Part shown: positions 35,482 to 45,504 of the stretch, one piece after another
How the letters are laid out: each line of letters begins with the position of its first letter
Numbering within the stretch: the first letter of the stretch is position 1
From: Deinococcus deserti VCD115
GTDB lineage: Bacteria; Deinococcota; Deinococci; Deinococcales; Deinococcaceae
Direction: 5' to 3'
Assembly (NCBI RefSeq): GCF_000020685.1
Contig: NC_012528.1
Location: 248,001 to 312,000 of the forward strand
DNA: 64,000 bases
Notes under the pieces: generated by a model
The model's input: only the letters and a program-made list of their open reading frames with translations
Databases searched by the model: none
Told to the model about the DNA's origin: nothing
Program-made: the position numbers and the translations under genes

Positions 35482-36345
35482 CTACTCCTGGGATTCATGC
35501 AATGGGGTGGTCTCTAACCGCGCCTTGCTCTCCACAACCTGAACTTCAAGAGCATGCTGAACCTCCGCTGACACCACTCGCTCCTGCTCCAGACGAGTCA
35601 ACTGCGCCAGGTTCTCGCCTTCCTCGCGCTCCAGGGCCGAAATCAGCGACCGGGTGGAATCAGCCTTCTGCTCGAGATCGGCACGCTGAACGGCATGCGT
35701 CCGGCCGCTTTCTTCCAGTTCCCGCACGCGGTCCAGCGCTTCGCTGCCCAGAACTTCGAGTTGTGCCAGATCACGTTCCGCCTGTTCATGCTCTGTCTGT
35801 ATCTGCCGGGCGTGGGCTTCTGTGCTGACCTGCTGGAGCTGGGCCACCTGGCCGGCCGTATCTGCTTCCTGAAGCGCGGTGGTAATGAGATCCTGGAGCT
35901 GCTCCATCTGCCGCTGTACCACAGCACTCAGGGTATGCAGCAGGGTGCCGCTGACATCCTCCAGAGGGGTCCCCCGTACGTTTTCGAGGGTACGTTGAAT
36001 GGCTTCCCGCAGGTCAGTGGCGGTCTTCTTCTGCTCCTGACTGGAAGCAATGATGCCCTGGAGGGTCGCAATGTGCAGCTGCGCTTCAGGAGAGCTTCCT
36101 CCCCCAGCAAGGTCGCGCAACTGCGCTTGGGTCACGTCAATGACCTGCCGCAGGGACCTGGTGACACCGATCTGCTCCTTGCCTGCGCTGATGATCTGCT
36201 CGAGCACGTCCCGCTGCACAAAGCCTGCTGCGCCCACATGTCGACGGGCGGAGTTAAAAGAGGCGTTCTCAGTCACGTCCAGGAGCTCTGCGGCTCTGTG
36301 GTCATCGCGGGGGTTAGTCATAACGCAGTGTAGAGGCTCCTTCAT
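35482..36345 (-). CDS. Coiled-coil protein, unknown function
   Basis: Up to 287 residues; the start is ambiguous between ATGs at 36345 and 36321, neither with a good ribosome site. Nearly the whole protein from residue 45 is helical with heptad-like spacing: QLRDLAGGGSSPEAQLHIAT, LHTLSAVVQRQMEQLQDLIT and HARQIQTEHEQAERDLAQLE. It has no signal peptide or membrane span. Such proteins can act as scaffolds or as signalling helices resembling receptor cytoplasmic parts. It lies just upstream of a REC-only regulator on the same strand, so a shared signalling role is plausible. Family not recognised. Confidence 0.65.
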   Translation of the reverse strand: MKEPLHCVMTNPRDDHRAAELLDVTENASFNSARRHVGAAGFVQRDVLEQIISAGKEQIGVTRSLRQVIDVTQAQLRDLAGGGSSPEAQLHIATLQGIIASSQEQKKTATDLREAIQRTLENVRGTPLEDVSGTLLHTLSAVVQRQMEQLQDLITTALQEADTAGQVAQLQQVSTEAHARQIQTEHEQAERDLAQLEVLGSEALDRVRELEESGRTHAVQRADLEQKADSTRSLISALEREEGENLAQLTRLEQERVVSAEVQHALEVQVVESKARLETTPLHESQE

Positions 36346-36613
36346 TGCAGAAGGGGAGGCCCCGTGGCGCCGTCCGGTCGAGGGAACCGGCCAGCCTGTC
36401 GTTCAGCGGGGCTCCCAAAGTGCAGGCGTAAAAAAGGAAGTAACTGGTGACGACCTGCCTCCCCTTGGATGACGTGTAGTTGTGGTCAACACTCCCGCTA
36501 AATGATCTTTATTGGTTCAAAATCCGGCTGGTTCTTGTGGGTAGCAGATGGCCGGAGAGCGTAGCTTTGGAGGCAGCATTCGGCACCATGTCACCGAAGA
36601 CTGCCTTCTGATT

Positions 36614-37540
36614 TCAATCTTCATCTGATACCTGAGCCGTCGGCGTTGATCTTGGACGAATGACGCTCACGAGCACGCCCAGGGTGACAATCATTACGCC
36701 CAGCACGGCGAGCGCAGACAATTCTTCCCCGAGCAGGGGCACAGCCGAAAGCGCCGCGAGAGCGGGCGTAAGAGACGTGATCGTCGTGGTGAGGTTGGGG
36801 CCCAGGATCTGAAGCGCGCGGGTGTAGGTGATCAGCGCGACCACGACCGCAAGCAGGCCCTGATACACCCCCTGTATGACGACCTCTGCGAGAGGGGCTT
36901 CAAGCAGATTCGAGTGCCCGGACAGCAGGTACGGCGGCCAGTACGTCACCAGGCAGAACACCCCAATCACCGCCGTCGCCTGAAGGGGTTGCACCCGCCA
37001 CCGACGCGCAAGTACTCCGAAAACAGCCCACGAGACCGACGCACTTAAAAACAACAGGTCGCCCCGCCAGGTGGTGCCGCCGCGTCCGAGTTCGTCCGCC
37101 ACAAGCAGCGCAACGCCTGCCGCCACAACGGCCAGACCCAGCAGGCGGCCGCGTGTCCAGCGCTCTCCGAGCAACCACCACGCCAGCGCAGCAGTGAAGA
37201 ATGGAAGCATACCTGGCATAAACACTGCCGCGTGCGCTGCGGGCGCAAAATGAAACCCCGAGTACGCGAGCAGGGCGTACCCCAACCCCGCAGTCACTCC
37301 GAGAGCGGCGACCTGGAGCAGGGTCAATCCACCGGTGCCATGCCGCAGCAGGTACGGCAGCATGACCAGGCCGGACACGCCGAACCGCAGGGCGGCCACG
37401 TCAAAGGCCGACAGGGTGCCCTGCGCGCCCAGGCGCGATACCAGGATGAACCCCGACCAGATCACCACGGTAATGAGCGCGCAGGCATACCCCACAGAAC
37501 GCTCTCGGGAGGCGGCCGACCTGACCGGGACCGTGCTCAC
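36614..37540 (-). CDS. EamA/DMT-family transporter
   Basis: 308 residues from a GTG at 37540, with ten membrane segments in two EamA repeats (GYACALITVVIWSGFILVSR at the start; TTTITSLTPALAALSAVPLL near the end, then LGEELSALAVLGVMIVTLGV). It probably exports a metabolite or amino acid. The GTG overlaps the TGA of a small upstream frame (GTGA), so translation may be coupled to it. Not closely similar to the EamA protein at 29109. Confidence 0.9.
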   Translation of the reverse strand: MSTVPVRSAASRERSVGYACALITVVIWSGFILVSRLGAQGTLSAFDVAALRFGVSGLVMLPYLLRHGTGGLTLLQVAALGVTAGLGYALLAYSGFHFAPAAHAAVFMPGMLPFFTAALAWWLLGERWTRGRLLGLAVVAAGVALLVADELGRGGTTWRGDLLFLSASVSWAVFGVLARRWRVQPLQATAVIGVFCLVTYWPPYLLSGHSNLLEAPLAEVVIQGVYQGLLAVVVALITYTRALQILGPNLTTTITSLTPALAALSAVPLLGEELSALAVLGVMIVTLGVLVSVIRPRSTPTAQVSDED

Positions 37541-37686
37541 GCGGACTGGTCGACTTTAGCGTGGGGAGGGACGGACGGGCCGCCTCTGAACTGGGAGGAA
37601 AGGACCACCGGTGCCAGCCTTTGAGCCGTGCCCTCTCCATACGTGAGGTGGCTGCTGAGATTTTCGAACAGTGCGGTGAGGTCCAT
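37537..37686 (-). CDS. Possible small upstream gene coupled to the EamA gene
   Basis: 49 residues from an ATG at 37686 (LTALFENLSSHLTYGEGTAQ...), with a weak ACAGG ribosome site. The 4-bp stop/start overlap with the exporter supports translation, as a leader peptide or as the remnant of a larger gene; the frame stays open to 37890. The rest of 37687-38091 shows nothing I recognise. Confidence 0.3.
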   Translation of the reverse strand: MDLTALFENLSSHLTYGEGTAQRLAPVVLSSQFRGGPSVPPHAKVDQSA

Positions 37687-38091
37687 CCTGTCTTTTATGG
37701 TCTGGCTTTTGCCGACGGACACTTCTTCGGGGAAGGTTCTTATCGTACTGAGGCACGCCCAGCCTCCAGGATTGTCGGAGTCATGGCGGTCGGTACCGAG
37801 ACGTGAGGATTGGACAGCTTCTGACATAAGTGCCCCCAGTGTTGCACCAGCGCACGGTGTCTGCTGTGCGCCAGGCCTGTGCTTGATCACCAGTGCGCTG
37901 AGCGGGAGAGTTCTCAGGGCAAGCGGACCGCAGAATTGACCCTACCCGGGTTTGATGCGATGCCAGCAGGACCAGGCAGTGCGTGAGGTGTGCCCCAGGC
38001 TGCCTGTGATCCTGAGCCTTGTCGCGGACATCAGCTTGCCCGGCCTTTACCTGCTCCCAGCGGGTCTGGATAACCGCTGCGCGCCCTTCCT

Positions 38092-38979
38092 TCACTGGCC
38101 CCGGCGGCGGTACCCCCGGACGTAGTCGATGTGCGCTGTGCGGGGCCACGGCGCATCCACCGAGGCTTCGGTAAGCTGATGCGGCAGCTCATACAACGTC
38201 AGCATGAACTGCATCGGGTAGCTCGGTGACTGATGGATGGTCCTCACTGCTACGCCATCCACGAAAAACGTCAGACTATCCGGTTTCCAGTCCACCGCAT
38301 AGGTGTGAAACTGCGAGGCGTCCATCTGGAAGGTCTCCGTGTAGAACTCATCGTACAGGGACGTGTCTCCGAACGGATGCACACCATACCGGACTTGTGC
38401 TGTCTCAGCCGTCATGTCCTGACCAAAGACTTCACAGATACAGATTTCGCCGGATTCATGCGGCTGCGTCTCCACGCCGATCATCCAGAGAGCCACCATG
38501 TAACCTGGAATCGGAACTGCCTGAAATCTCGTCTCAAAATACCCATAGAGTGGCGCGTACAACTGCAGGGTCGGCTGCTCTTCACGGACGCGGAGGTCCG
38601 GGTGAAACCGGTGCTGCCCGATGCAGCTTCCCACCGGCCCTGAGAAACTCCCTGTCTGCAGGCAGGACACGCGCAGCGCTCCGTCAATGTCAGGCAGCCA
38701 CGGCTCCTGATCCCGCTCGATATGAAGGTGGAGCCCTTTTCCTGGAAGGGTATAGCGGGCAGAAGATTTCTCCCGCGCACTCCAGTGCGGGAGATAAAAG
38801 GGAAGCCAACGATGTTCACTGAGTGTTGCGCCCTCGAACTCTTCCTGAAATTCGAGTTGATAGCTGGATCTCTCTTGCGGGGCGAACGGTCCCTGATCCG
38901 GTGAGCGGAACGCTGGCAGGGCACGACTGTCATCTTCCAGGATGCGATCACTGTGGGGCGACTCAGGCTCAAGGTTCAT
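38092..38979 (-). CDS. GH16-like glycoside hydrolase (altered active-site motif)
   Basis: 295 residues. The fold signature of GH16 (laminarinase/lichenase-type beta-jelly roll) is clear: FQEEFEGATLSEHRW near 44-58, YGYFETRFQAVPIPGYMVAL at 145-164, and DASQFHTYAVDWKPDSLTFF with FVDGV. The catalytic motif is normally ExDxxE; here it is GEICICEVFG, with both glutamates (E178, E183) but Cys180 in place of the helper Asp. No signal peptide is visible, unusual for an enzyme that acts on external polysaccharide. It may have altered activity or act as a binding protein. Confidence 0.8.
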   Translation of the reverse strand: MNLEPESPHSDRILEDDSRALPAFRSPDQGPFAPQERSSYQLEFQEEFEGATLSEHRWLPFYLPHWSAREKSSARYTLPGKGLHLHIERDQEPWLPDIDGALRVSCLQTGSFSGPVGSCIGQHRFHPDLRVREEQPTLQLYAPLYGYFETRFQAVPIPGYMVALWMIGVETQPHESGEICICEVFGQDMTAETAQVRYGVHPFGDTSLYDEFYTETFQMDASQFHTYAVDWKPDSLTFFVDGVAVRTIHQSPSYPMQFMLTLYELPHQLTEASVDAPWPRTAHIDYVRGYRRRGQ

Positions 38980-39324
38980 AGCATGAAGAGTAATCCGGAG
39001 CTCGCCTCGTCGCTTGTAGCAATAGAAGACGACAGCGAGTTACGGCTCGGCGTGCACCCGCTGGCAGGACAAGGTGCTGGGCTCGAATCAGGGCGTGGTG
39101 GGAAGCCCGCTACTTTGTTGGCTCAGGGCTTTGTCCACTGCTGAAGTGCGCTGCAATGACCTTTTTCCAGCGCCGCTCGCGACTCAGCCTGCTCGCCTGC
39201 TTTTGGCCGCGCACGTAAAAGATGAGGCGCGTCACACCTCGGCCAGCCAGTGCGTCGTTGAGGGAATGGCGCAAACTTCTATCTGGTTCTCAGGAACTGG
39301 GTCTACCCCTCCACCTGCGTCTGC
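38980..39324. other. Gene-free stretch between GH16-like and LacI-type genes
   Basis: 345 bp with no plausible gene, no clear hairpin and no repeat. It should include the promoter of the GH16-like gene and the 3' end of the LacI-type transcript. Confidence 0.35.
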
Positions 39325-40350
39325 CTACCCGACTTTGCTGGAGATCGCGCTGCGCGGAGGAGCGCAGCTCTGCCGGGGTATCAGGTTGGCGGGGAACACC
39401 TGGCTGGTCACGGTGTGGCCTTCCAGAAGGGCGATCATGTTCCGGGCAGCTGTGACAGCCATATCGTGAACCGGCTGCTCGATAACTGTGACCGGAGGGG
39501 TGACCAGGGACGTCCAGGAGTAGTTGTCAAACGTCACCAGGCTGATGTCGTCCGGAATCTTCCAGCCGCGCTCCCGGATGGCGCGGAAGGCGCCGATACC
39601 CTGAGTGCCGGCCAGGGCGATGATGGCGGTGGGTGGGGTGGGCAGGGCCATCAGTTCGTGGGTGAGGCGAAAGGCCGTCTCCTCGGTGAGGAGGGTGACG
39701 CGCTGATATTCCGGGAGGACCGTCAGGCCCAGTTCGGCCATGATTGCAGGAAAAGACTGACTGCGAGTCTCGGGATGAATCAGAGGGTGGTAGGTGCCAA
39801 GAGCGGCGATGTGCCGGTGCCCAAGCGAGTGCAGGTACTGCACAGCCTGCCTTATGGCGCCCACGTGATCGACGTTGACGTGGGGATACGGGCTGCCTGG
39901 GGGGACATAGTCGTATTCCAGGATGTGAACGCCTTTGGATACGAGGCGGTGGATGTAAGCGCGGCTTTCTGGCCCGTAGCCGGGTCGGAGCAGGATGCCG
40001 GCAACACGCTGCCCGTACAGCCGCTGAAGTTCTTTGACTTCACGGGCGGCGGTGTATTCGATTTCGCTGATGATAATCGTGTACCCGGCCTCGCCCAGGG
40101 TCCGGCTGACGGTCCGCGCGAATTCAGCAAAGAAAGGTTCCACGATGCTGGCCACGGTCAGGCCGATGGTTCGGCTCTGACCTCCCCGAAGACTGCCAGC
40201 ACGTTGATCCGGCTCGTATGCCAGTGTCTGGACGGCGGCTTGAACCCGGGCCAGGGTGTCCGGCGTAAGTTTGTCGGGTTCCCGCAGGGCTCGTTTGGCG
40301 GTGGTAGGAGAGACGCCAGCGAGGCGAGCGACGTCTTGGATGGTGGCCAC
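39325..40350 (-). CDS. LacI-family transcriptional regulator of the polyol operon
   Basis: 341 residues. N-terminal LacI helix-turn-helix (TIQDVARLAGVSPTTAKRAL) with hinge helix, then a periplasmic-binding-protein-like sensor domain (TIGLTVASIVEPFFAEFART; GVHILEYDYVPPGSPYPHVN; DDISLVTFDNYSWTSLVTPP). It lies divergent from and 234 bp upstream of the polyol importer/dehydrogenase operon. By family knowledge it represses that operon until a sugar alcohol or its product binds. TGATGGCCACGAG repeats in the shared promoter region are its candidate sites. Confidence 0.92.
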   Translation of the reverse strand: MATIQDVARLAGVSPTTAKRALREPDKLTPDTLARVQAAVQTLAYEPDQRAGSLRGGQSRTIGLTVASIVEPFFAEFARTVSRTLGEAGYTIIISEIEYTAAREVKELQRLYGQRVAGILLRPGYGPESRAYIHRLVSKGVHILEYDYVPPGSPYPHVNVDHVGAIRQAVQYLHSLGHRHIAALGTYHPLIHPETRSQSFPAIMAELGLTVLPEYQRVTLLTEETAFRLTHELMALPTPPTAIIALAGTQGIGAFRAIRERGWKIPDDISLVTFDNYSWTSLVTPPVTVIEQPVHDMAVTAARNMIALLEGHTVTSQVFPANLIPRQSCAPPRSAISSKVG

Positions 40351-40392
40351 GGGGCCATTTTAGGCGCAAACAGGGTCGCAAGATGTGCGAAT

Positions 40393-40489
<97 letters not shown>

Positions 40490-40584
40490 AAAAGAAGAGG
40501 GAATCCGCCCTCCCCTAGCACGAAGCGACGCCATGCCGATCGTCCGTTCGCCTGCCGCCCTGCGCGGTTCCCGGAGGTTTCCCC

Positions 40585-41907
40585 ATGAAGAGAATTGCCC
40601 TGCTCAGCCTCTCATTGTTCGCCAGTGCTCAGGCAGCAACCATCACCATCGCCACGGTCAATAACCCGGACATGGTGACCATGCAGAAACTCACCCCTGA
40701 GTTCAACAAGAAGTACCCGGATATCAACGTGAAATGGGTGGTGCTGCCCGAAAACGAACTGCGCCAGAAGATCACCCTGGATGTGGCGAGCGGCGCCGGT
40801 TCCTTCGATATTGCCACCGTGGGGGCCTACGAAGTGCCGATCTGGGCCAAGAACGGCTGGCTCAAGCCGCTGACCCCGCTGTTCAGTAAAAACCCGGCCA
40901 TTGCCAGCAGCTACAAGCTGAATGACGTCCTGCCAGGGGTGCGCGGCGCACTGACTGTTAAGGGACAGCTGTACGCCGTACCCTTCTACGCCGAGAGCTC
41001 CATGACCTTCTACAACAAGGACCTCTTCAAGGCCGCTGGCCTGACCATGCCCGCCAACCCTACCTGGAAACAGATTCAGAGCTTCGCCGCCAAAATCCAC
41101 AATCCCTCCAAGGGCGTATACGGCATCTGCCTGCGTGGTCTGCCTGGTTGGGGCGAGAACATGGCTGTGTTTTCCACCGTAGTCAACACGTTTGGCGGCC
41201 GCTGGTTTGACCAGAACTGGAATGCTCAGCTGAACTCTCCGGCCTGGAAAAACGCCATGACCTTCTACGTGGACACCATCCGCAAGTATGGCCCTCCCGG
41301 CGCTACGTCCAACGGCTTTACCGAGAACCTCACCCTGATGAGCCAGGGCAAATGCGGTATGTGGGTGGACGCCACCGTGGCCGCCGGCTTCCTGAGCGAC
41401 CCCAGCAGCAGCAAGATCACCAAGTCGGTTGGCTTCGCCGCCGCACCTGTGGGCACCACTCCGCGCGGCAATGCGTGGTACTGGAGCTGGAACCTGGCCA
41501 TTCCCAAGAGCACCAAACAGGAGGACGCCGCGTTCAAGTTCATCACCTGGGCCACCAGCCAGGAGTACATCGCCCTGGTCGCCAAGACCAAGGGCACCTG
41601 GGCCAGCGTGCCTCCCGGCACCCGCACCAGCACCTACAACAACGCCAACTACAAGAAGGCCGCTGGAGCATTCAGCGCTCAGGTGCTGAGCTCCATCAGC
41701 AAGGCCGACGTGAACAAGGCCACCAAGGATCCAGTGCCTTACACCGGCATCCAGTACGTTGCTATCCCCGAATTCCAGGCACTGGGCACCCAGGTGGGCC
41801 AGTACCTCGCCGGCGCCATCAGCGGCCAGACCACTGTCGACCAGGCCCTGAAGCAGGCCCAGGAAGCAGCCCAGCGGGTGGCCAAGGAAGGCGGCTACCA
41901 GAAGTAA
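40585..41907 (+). CDS. Polyol/sugar ABC transporter substrate-binding protein
   Basis: 440 residues; ATG at 40585 with GGAGG seven bases upstream. Signal peptide KRIALLSLSLFASAQA, then ATITIATVNNPDMVTMQKLT and EFNKKYPDINVKWVVLPENE, typical of SmoE/MtlE-like (sorbitol/mannitol) binding proteins in family 1. It would bind a hexitol or related sugar alcohol outside the membrane. First gene of an operon continuing with two permeases and two polyol-type dehydrogenases. A hairpin follows it, likely to lower permease expression relative to the binding protein. Confidence 0.92.
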   Translation: MKRIALLSLSLFASAQAATITIATVNNPDMVTMQKLTPEFNKKYPDINVKWVVLPENELRQKITLDVASGAGSFDIATVGAYEVPIWAKNGWLKPLTPLFSKNPAIASSYKLNDVLPGVRGALTVKGQLYAVPFYAESSMTFYNKDLFKAAGLTMPANPTWKQIQSFAAKIHNPSKGVYGICLRGLPGWGENMAVFSTVVNTFGGRWFDQNWNAQLNSPAWKNAMTFYVDTIRKYGPPGATSNGFTENLTLMSQGKCGMWVDATVAAGFLSDPSSSKITKSVGFAAAPVGTTPRGNAWYWSWNLAIPKSTKQEDAAFKFITWATSQEYIALVAKTKGTWASVPPGTRTSTYNNANYKKAAGAFSAQVLSSISKADVNKATKDPVPYTGIQYVAIPEFQALGTQVGQYLAGAISGQTTVDQALKQAQEAAQRVAKEGGYQK

Positions 41908-41927
41908 CCTCCGGCGCACCCTGCTGT

Positions 41928-41969
41928 GGGAGGAGGGAGGCAGGGCACACGTCCTCGCCCCCTCCTCCC
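41928..41969 (+). terminator. Hairpin between polyol binding-protein and permease genes
   Basis: GGGAGGAGG (41928-41936) pairs with CCTCCTCCC (41961-41969). Same position within the operon as the 19170 hairpin in the other sugar importer, with a different sequence. Confidence 0.5.
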
Positions 41970-42003
41970 CGCTGTTGTCACGCCCCGAGCAGGAGACCTA
42001 TCC

Positions 42004-42930
42004 ATGACGGCTATCACGCCCCCTACAACCGTGACCACCACGTCGCCGGCTCCCAAGCGCGGTCTGCGCCTTACTCCCTCCGTGCTGATCTGGCCGGCGA
42101 TGCTGTATCTGATTCTGACCACCCAGGTGCCGTTCTTCATGACGGTGTACTACTCGTTCTTCAGGTATAACCTCGTCGATCCCAGCAGCCGGCCGTTCAT
42201 TGGTGTACAGAACTACGTCACGCTGCTGACCGATCCACAGAACCTGCGCATCCTGGGCAACACCGTGCTACTTGCCGGCGGCAGCCTGCTGCTGACCCTG
42301 ATTCTGGGCGGAGCGCTGGCGCTGCTGCTCAACCGGCAGTTTGCCGGACGGGCCCTGCTGCGCACCCTGATGATCAGCTCCTTCCTGGTGATGCCGATCG
42401 TCACCGCTGTCATCTGGAAGAACATGCTGCTCAACCCGGTGTTCGGCTTCTTCTCCTGGGTGGTCGCCAGCCTGGGAGGTCAGCCGGTCGACTGGCTCGC
42501 GCAGTACCCGATGGCCAGCGTGATCGCCATGGTCACCTGGGAGTGGACGCCCTTCGCCATGCTGATCCTGCTCACCGGCCTCCAGAGCCTGCCGGACGAC
42601 CAGATCGAAGCTGCCCGGCTCGACGGCGCCAGCCCCATGCAGGAATTCCGGCACATCGTGCTGCCGCACTGGATGCAGGCTATCCAGGTGGTCGTGCTGA
42701 TGGAAACCATCGCGCTGCTTCAGGTGTACGGTGAGATCTACGGCTCCACCTCCGGAGGCCCTGGCGTGGCCACCACAAATTTGCCTTATTTCATCTACCA
42801 GAAGGCCTTTGCCGAGTACAACATCGGCCTGGCGAGCGCTGCAGGGGTCATCACGGTCATCCTCACCAACATCCTGGCCGTGTACCTGCTCAAACTCATC
42901 AACCGCTCGACCAGCAGCCGGGGAGGCTGA
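42004..42930 (+). CDS. Polyol ABC transporter permease, MalF-type
   Basis: 308 residues from the ATG at 42004 (AGGAG twelve bases upstream); longer upstream frame is spurious. Six membrane spans, beginning TPSVLIWPAMLYLILTTQVP. The ATPase-docking EAA loop reads [20 protein letters not shown]. It forms the translocation channel with the next permease. Confidence 0.92.
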   Translation: MTAITPPTTVTTTSPAPKRGLRLTPSVLIWPAMLYLILTTQVPFFMTVYYSFFRYNLVDPSSRPFIGVQNYVTLLTDPQNLRILGNTVLLAGGSLLLTLILGGALALLLNRQFAGRALLRTLMISSFLVMPIVTAVIWKNMLLNPVFGFFSWVVASLGGQPVDWLAQYPMASVIAMVTWEWTPFAMLILLTGLQSLPDDQIEAARLDGASPMQEFRHIVLPHWMQAIQVVVLMETIALLQVYGEIYGSTSGGPGVATTNLPYFIYQKAFAEYNIGLASAAGVITVILTNILAVYLLKLINRSTSSRGG

Positions 42931-42931
42931 C

Positions 42932-43777
<846 letters not shown>

Positions 43778-43800
43778 GGCCGCGTCCTGTGCCCGCTGAG

Positions 43801-43834
43801 GGCCAGGGAAGCTGATCCCCGGAGCTCCCTGGCC
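43801..43834 (+). terminator. Hairpin between permease and dehydrogenase genes
   Basis: GGCCAGGGAAGCT (43801-43813) pairs with AGCTCCCTGGCC (43823-43834) with a one-base bulge. It splits the transport part of the operon from the catabolic part and may attenuate transcription. Confidence 0.5.
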
Positions 43835-43920
43835 AACCACCTTCTTTCCCACATCCATAACATGCCCCTGGCCCCTGGCCAGATCCGACGTTCTCACGTT
43901 CGACGGAGTCCGGAGATTTT

Positions 43921-45504
43921 ATGACGGTCAAACTGAACGCCTCCACGCTTGCTACCCTCAACCGCAACGTCGCTGTCCCCCAGTACGATCCCTCACAACT
44001 GACGTCCGGCATCGTTCACTTCGGGGTAGGCGCCTTTCACCGCGCTCACCAGGCCATGTACCTCGACCGCCTGCTGAACACCGGGGCCGGCTCCGAATGG
44101 GCCATCTGCGGCGTCGGTCTGCTGCCAGGTGACGCCCGCATGCGGGACGTCTTTGCGGCCCAGGACAACCTGTATACCCTCGTCACCCGCTCGCCGGAAG
44201 GACACTCAGAAGCGTGTGTCATCGGCGCCATCCGCGAGTACCTGTATGCGCCGGACAGTCCAGAAGCGGTGCTGGAGAAACTGGCTGATCCGGCCACGAA
44301 AATTGTCTCCCTGACCATTACAGAAGGGGGGTACGGCACCAACAACGCCACCGGCGAATTCGATCCCTCCACACCGGAGCTTCAGCACGACCTGACCGAG
44401 GGCGCTGTTCCCCGCACTGTCTTCGGGTTTATCACCGAGGGCCTGCGCCGGCGGCGGGAACGCGGCCTTCTCCCCTTTACGGTGATGTCCTGCGACAACA
44501 TGCAGGGCAACGGCCATGTCACCGCCCGGGCCTTCATCAGCTTTGCCCGCCTGAAAAACCCGGAGCTGGCGGAATGGATCTCACAGGGAGTCGCGTTCCC
44601 CAATTCGATGGTGGACCGCATCACGCCGGTCACCACCCCCCAGATCCAGCAGGACGTAGCAGACCAGTACGGGATTGACGACGCCTGGCCCGTGGTGGCC
44701 GAGTCCTTCACCCAGTGGGTTCTGGAAGATACCTTCACGCTGGGCCGCCCTCCCCTCGAACAGGTGGGAGTGCAGCTTGTGCAGGACGTAGAGCCGTACG
44801 AGCTGATGAAACTCCGGCTGCTTAACGCCACCCACCAGGCCATGGGTCAACTGGGCCTTCTGGCCGGATACACCTACGCGCACGAGGTCTGCCAGGATCC
44901 CGTTTTCGTGGACTTTCTGCTTGGTTACATGATTGACGAAGCCACGCCAACCCTTCACCCGGTGCCGGGCGTGGACATCGCCGCCTACCGGGAGCAGCTC
45001 ATTGCCCGTTTTGCCAGCACTGCCATTCAGGACACCCTCGCCCGACTGGTGGTGGACGGTTCCGAACGCATTCCGAAATTTCTGCTTCCAGTTGTCCGTG
45101 AGCGCCTGGCGGCAGGTGGCTCCGTGAACCGCTCAGCGCTGGTGGTCGCTGCCTGGAGCCGGTATATTGCCGCCGCGCATGAGGGACACTATCCCGCGCT
45201 GGTTGATCCCCGCGCTGAATCCATCACTGGCGGCGCTGTCAGAGACGTCCAGCACCCAGGAGCTTTTCTCGAACTACAGGACATCTTCGGGGACCTCGCG
45301 CAGAATGCCCGGTTCCGCGAAGCGTACCTGACCGCGCGAAATACTTTGGACAGTCATGGTGCCCTGGGGGCCATTCAGGTCATGGTTCAGCAGCACGCAG
45401 CAGCACCCGTCCAGCCCTTGTCGCCGGCTTTCACTTCTCCCAAAACCGCAACCAACCTCCCCGATGCAGGCCAGAGCAAACCGGTGCATGAGGAAACACC
45501 ATGA
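43921..45504 (+). CDS. Mannitol dehydrogenase family protein (polyol 2-dehydrogenase)
   Basis: 527 residues, about 30-40 longer than usual because of a low-complexity Pro/Ala tail. The N-terminal NAD domain starts GIVHFGVGAFHRAHQAMYLD. SCDNMQGNGHVTARAFISFA and the catalytic block YELMKLRLLNATHQAMGQLG (Lys at the active site) are the hallmarks of mannitol 2-dehydrogenase/fructuronate reductase enzymes. It would oxidise mannitol (or arabitol/sorbitol) to fructose (or a related ketose) with NAD+. It ends 4 bp inside the next dehydrogenase gene, so both are co-translated. Confidence 0.92.
   Translation: MTVKLNASTLATLNRNVAVPQYDPSQLTSGIVHFGVGAFHRAHQAMYLDRLLNTGAGSEWAICGVGLLPGDARMRDVFAAQDNLYTLVTRSPEGHSEACVIGAIREYLYAPDSPEAVLEKLADPATKIVSLTITEGGYGTNNATGEFDPSTPELQHDLTEGAVPRTVFGFITEGLRRRRERGLLPFTVMSCDNMQGNGHVTARAFISFARLKNPELAEWISQGVAFPNSMVDRITPVTTPQIQQDVADQYGIDDAWPVVAESFTQWVLEDTFTLGRPPLEQVGVQLVQDVEPYELMKLRLLNATHQAMGQLGLLAGYTYAHEVCQDPVFVDFLLGYMIDEATPTLHPVPGVDIAAYREQLIARFASTAIQDTLARLVVDGSERIPKFLLPVVRERLAAGGSVNRSALVVAAWSRYIAAAHEGHYPALVDPRAESITGGAVRDVQHPGAFLELQDIFGDLAQNARFREAYLTARNTLDSHGALGAIQVMVQQHAAAPVQPLSPAFTSPKTATNLPDAGQSKPVHEETP

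Noticed and set aside
40612..41919. 435-codon minus-strand frame opposite the polyol-binding protein gene
   Set aside because: Glycine/valine/histidine-rich antisense translation; the sense gene is certain.
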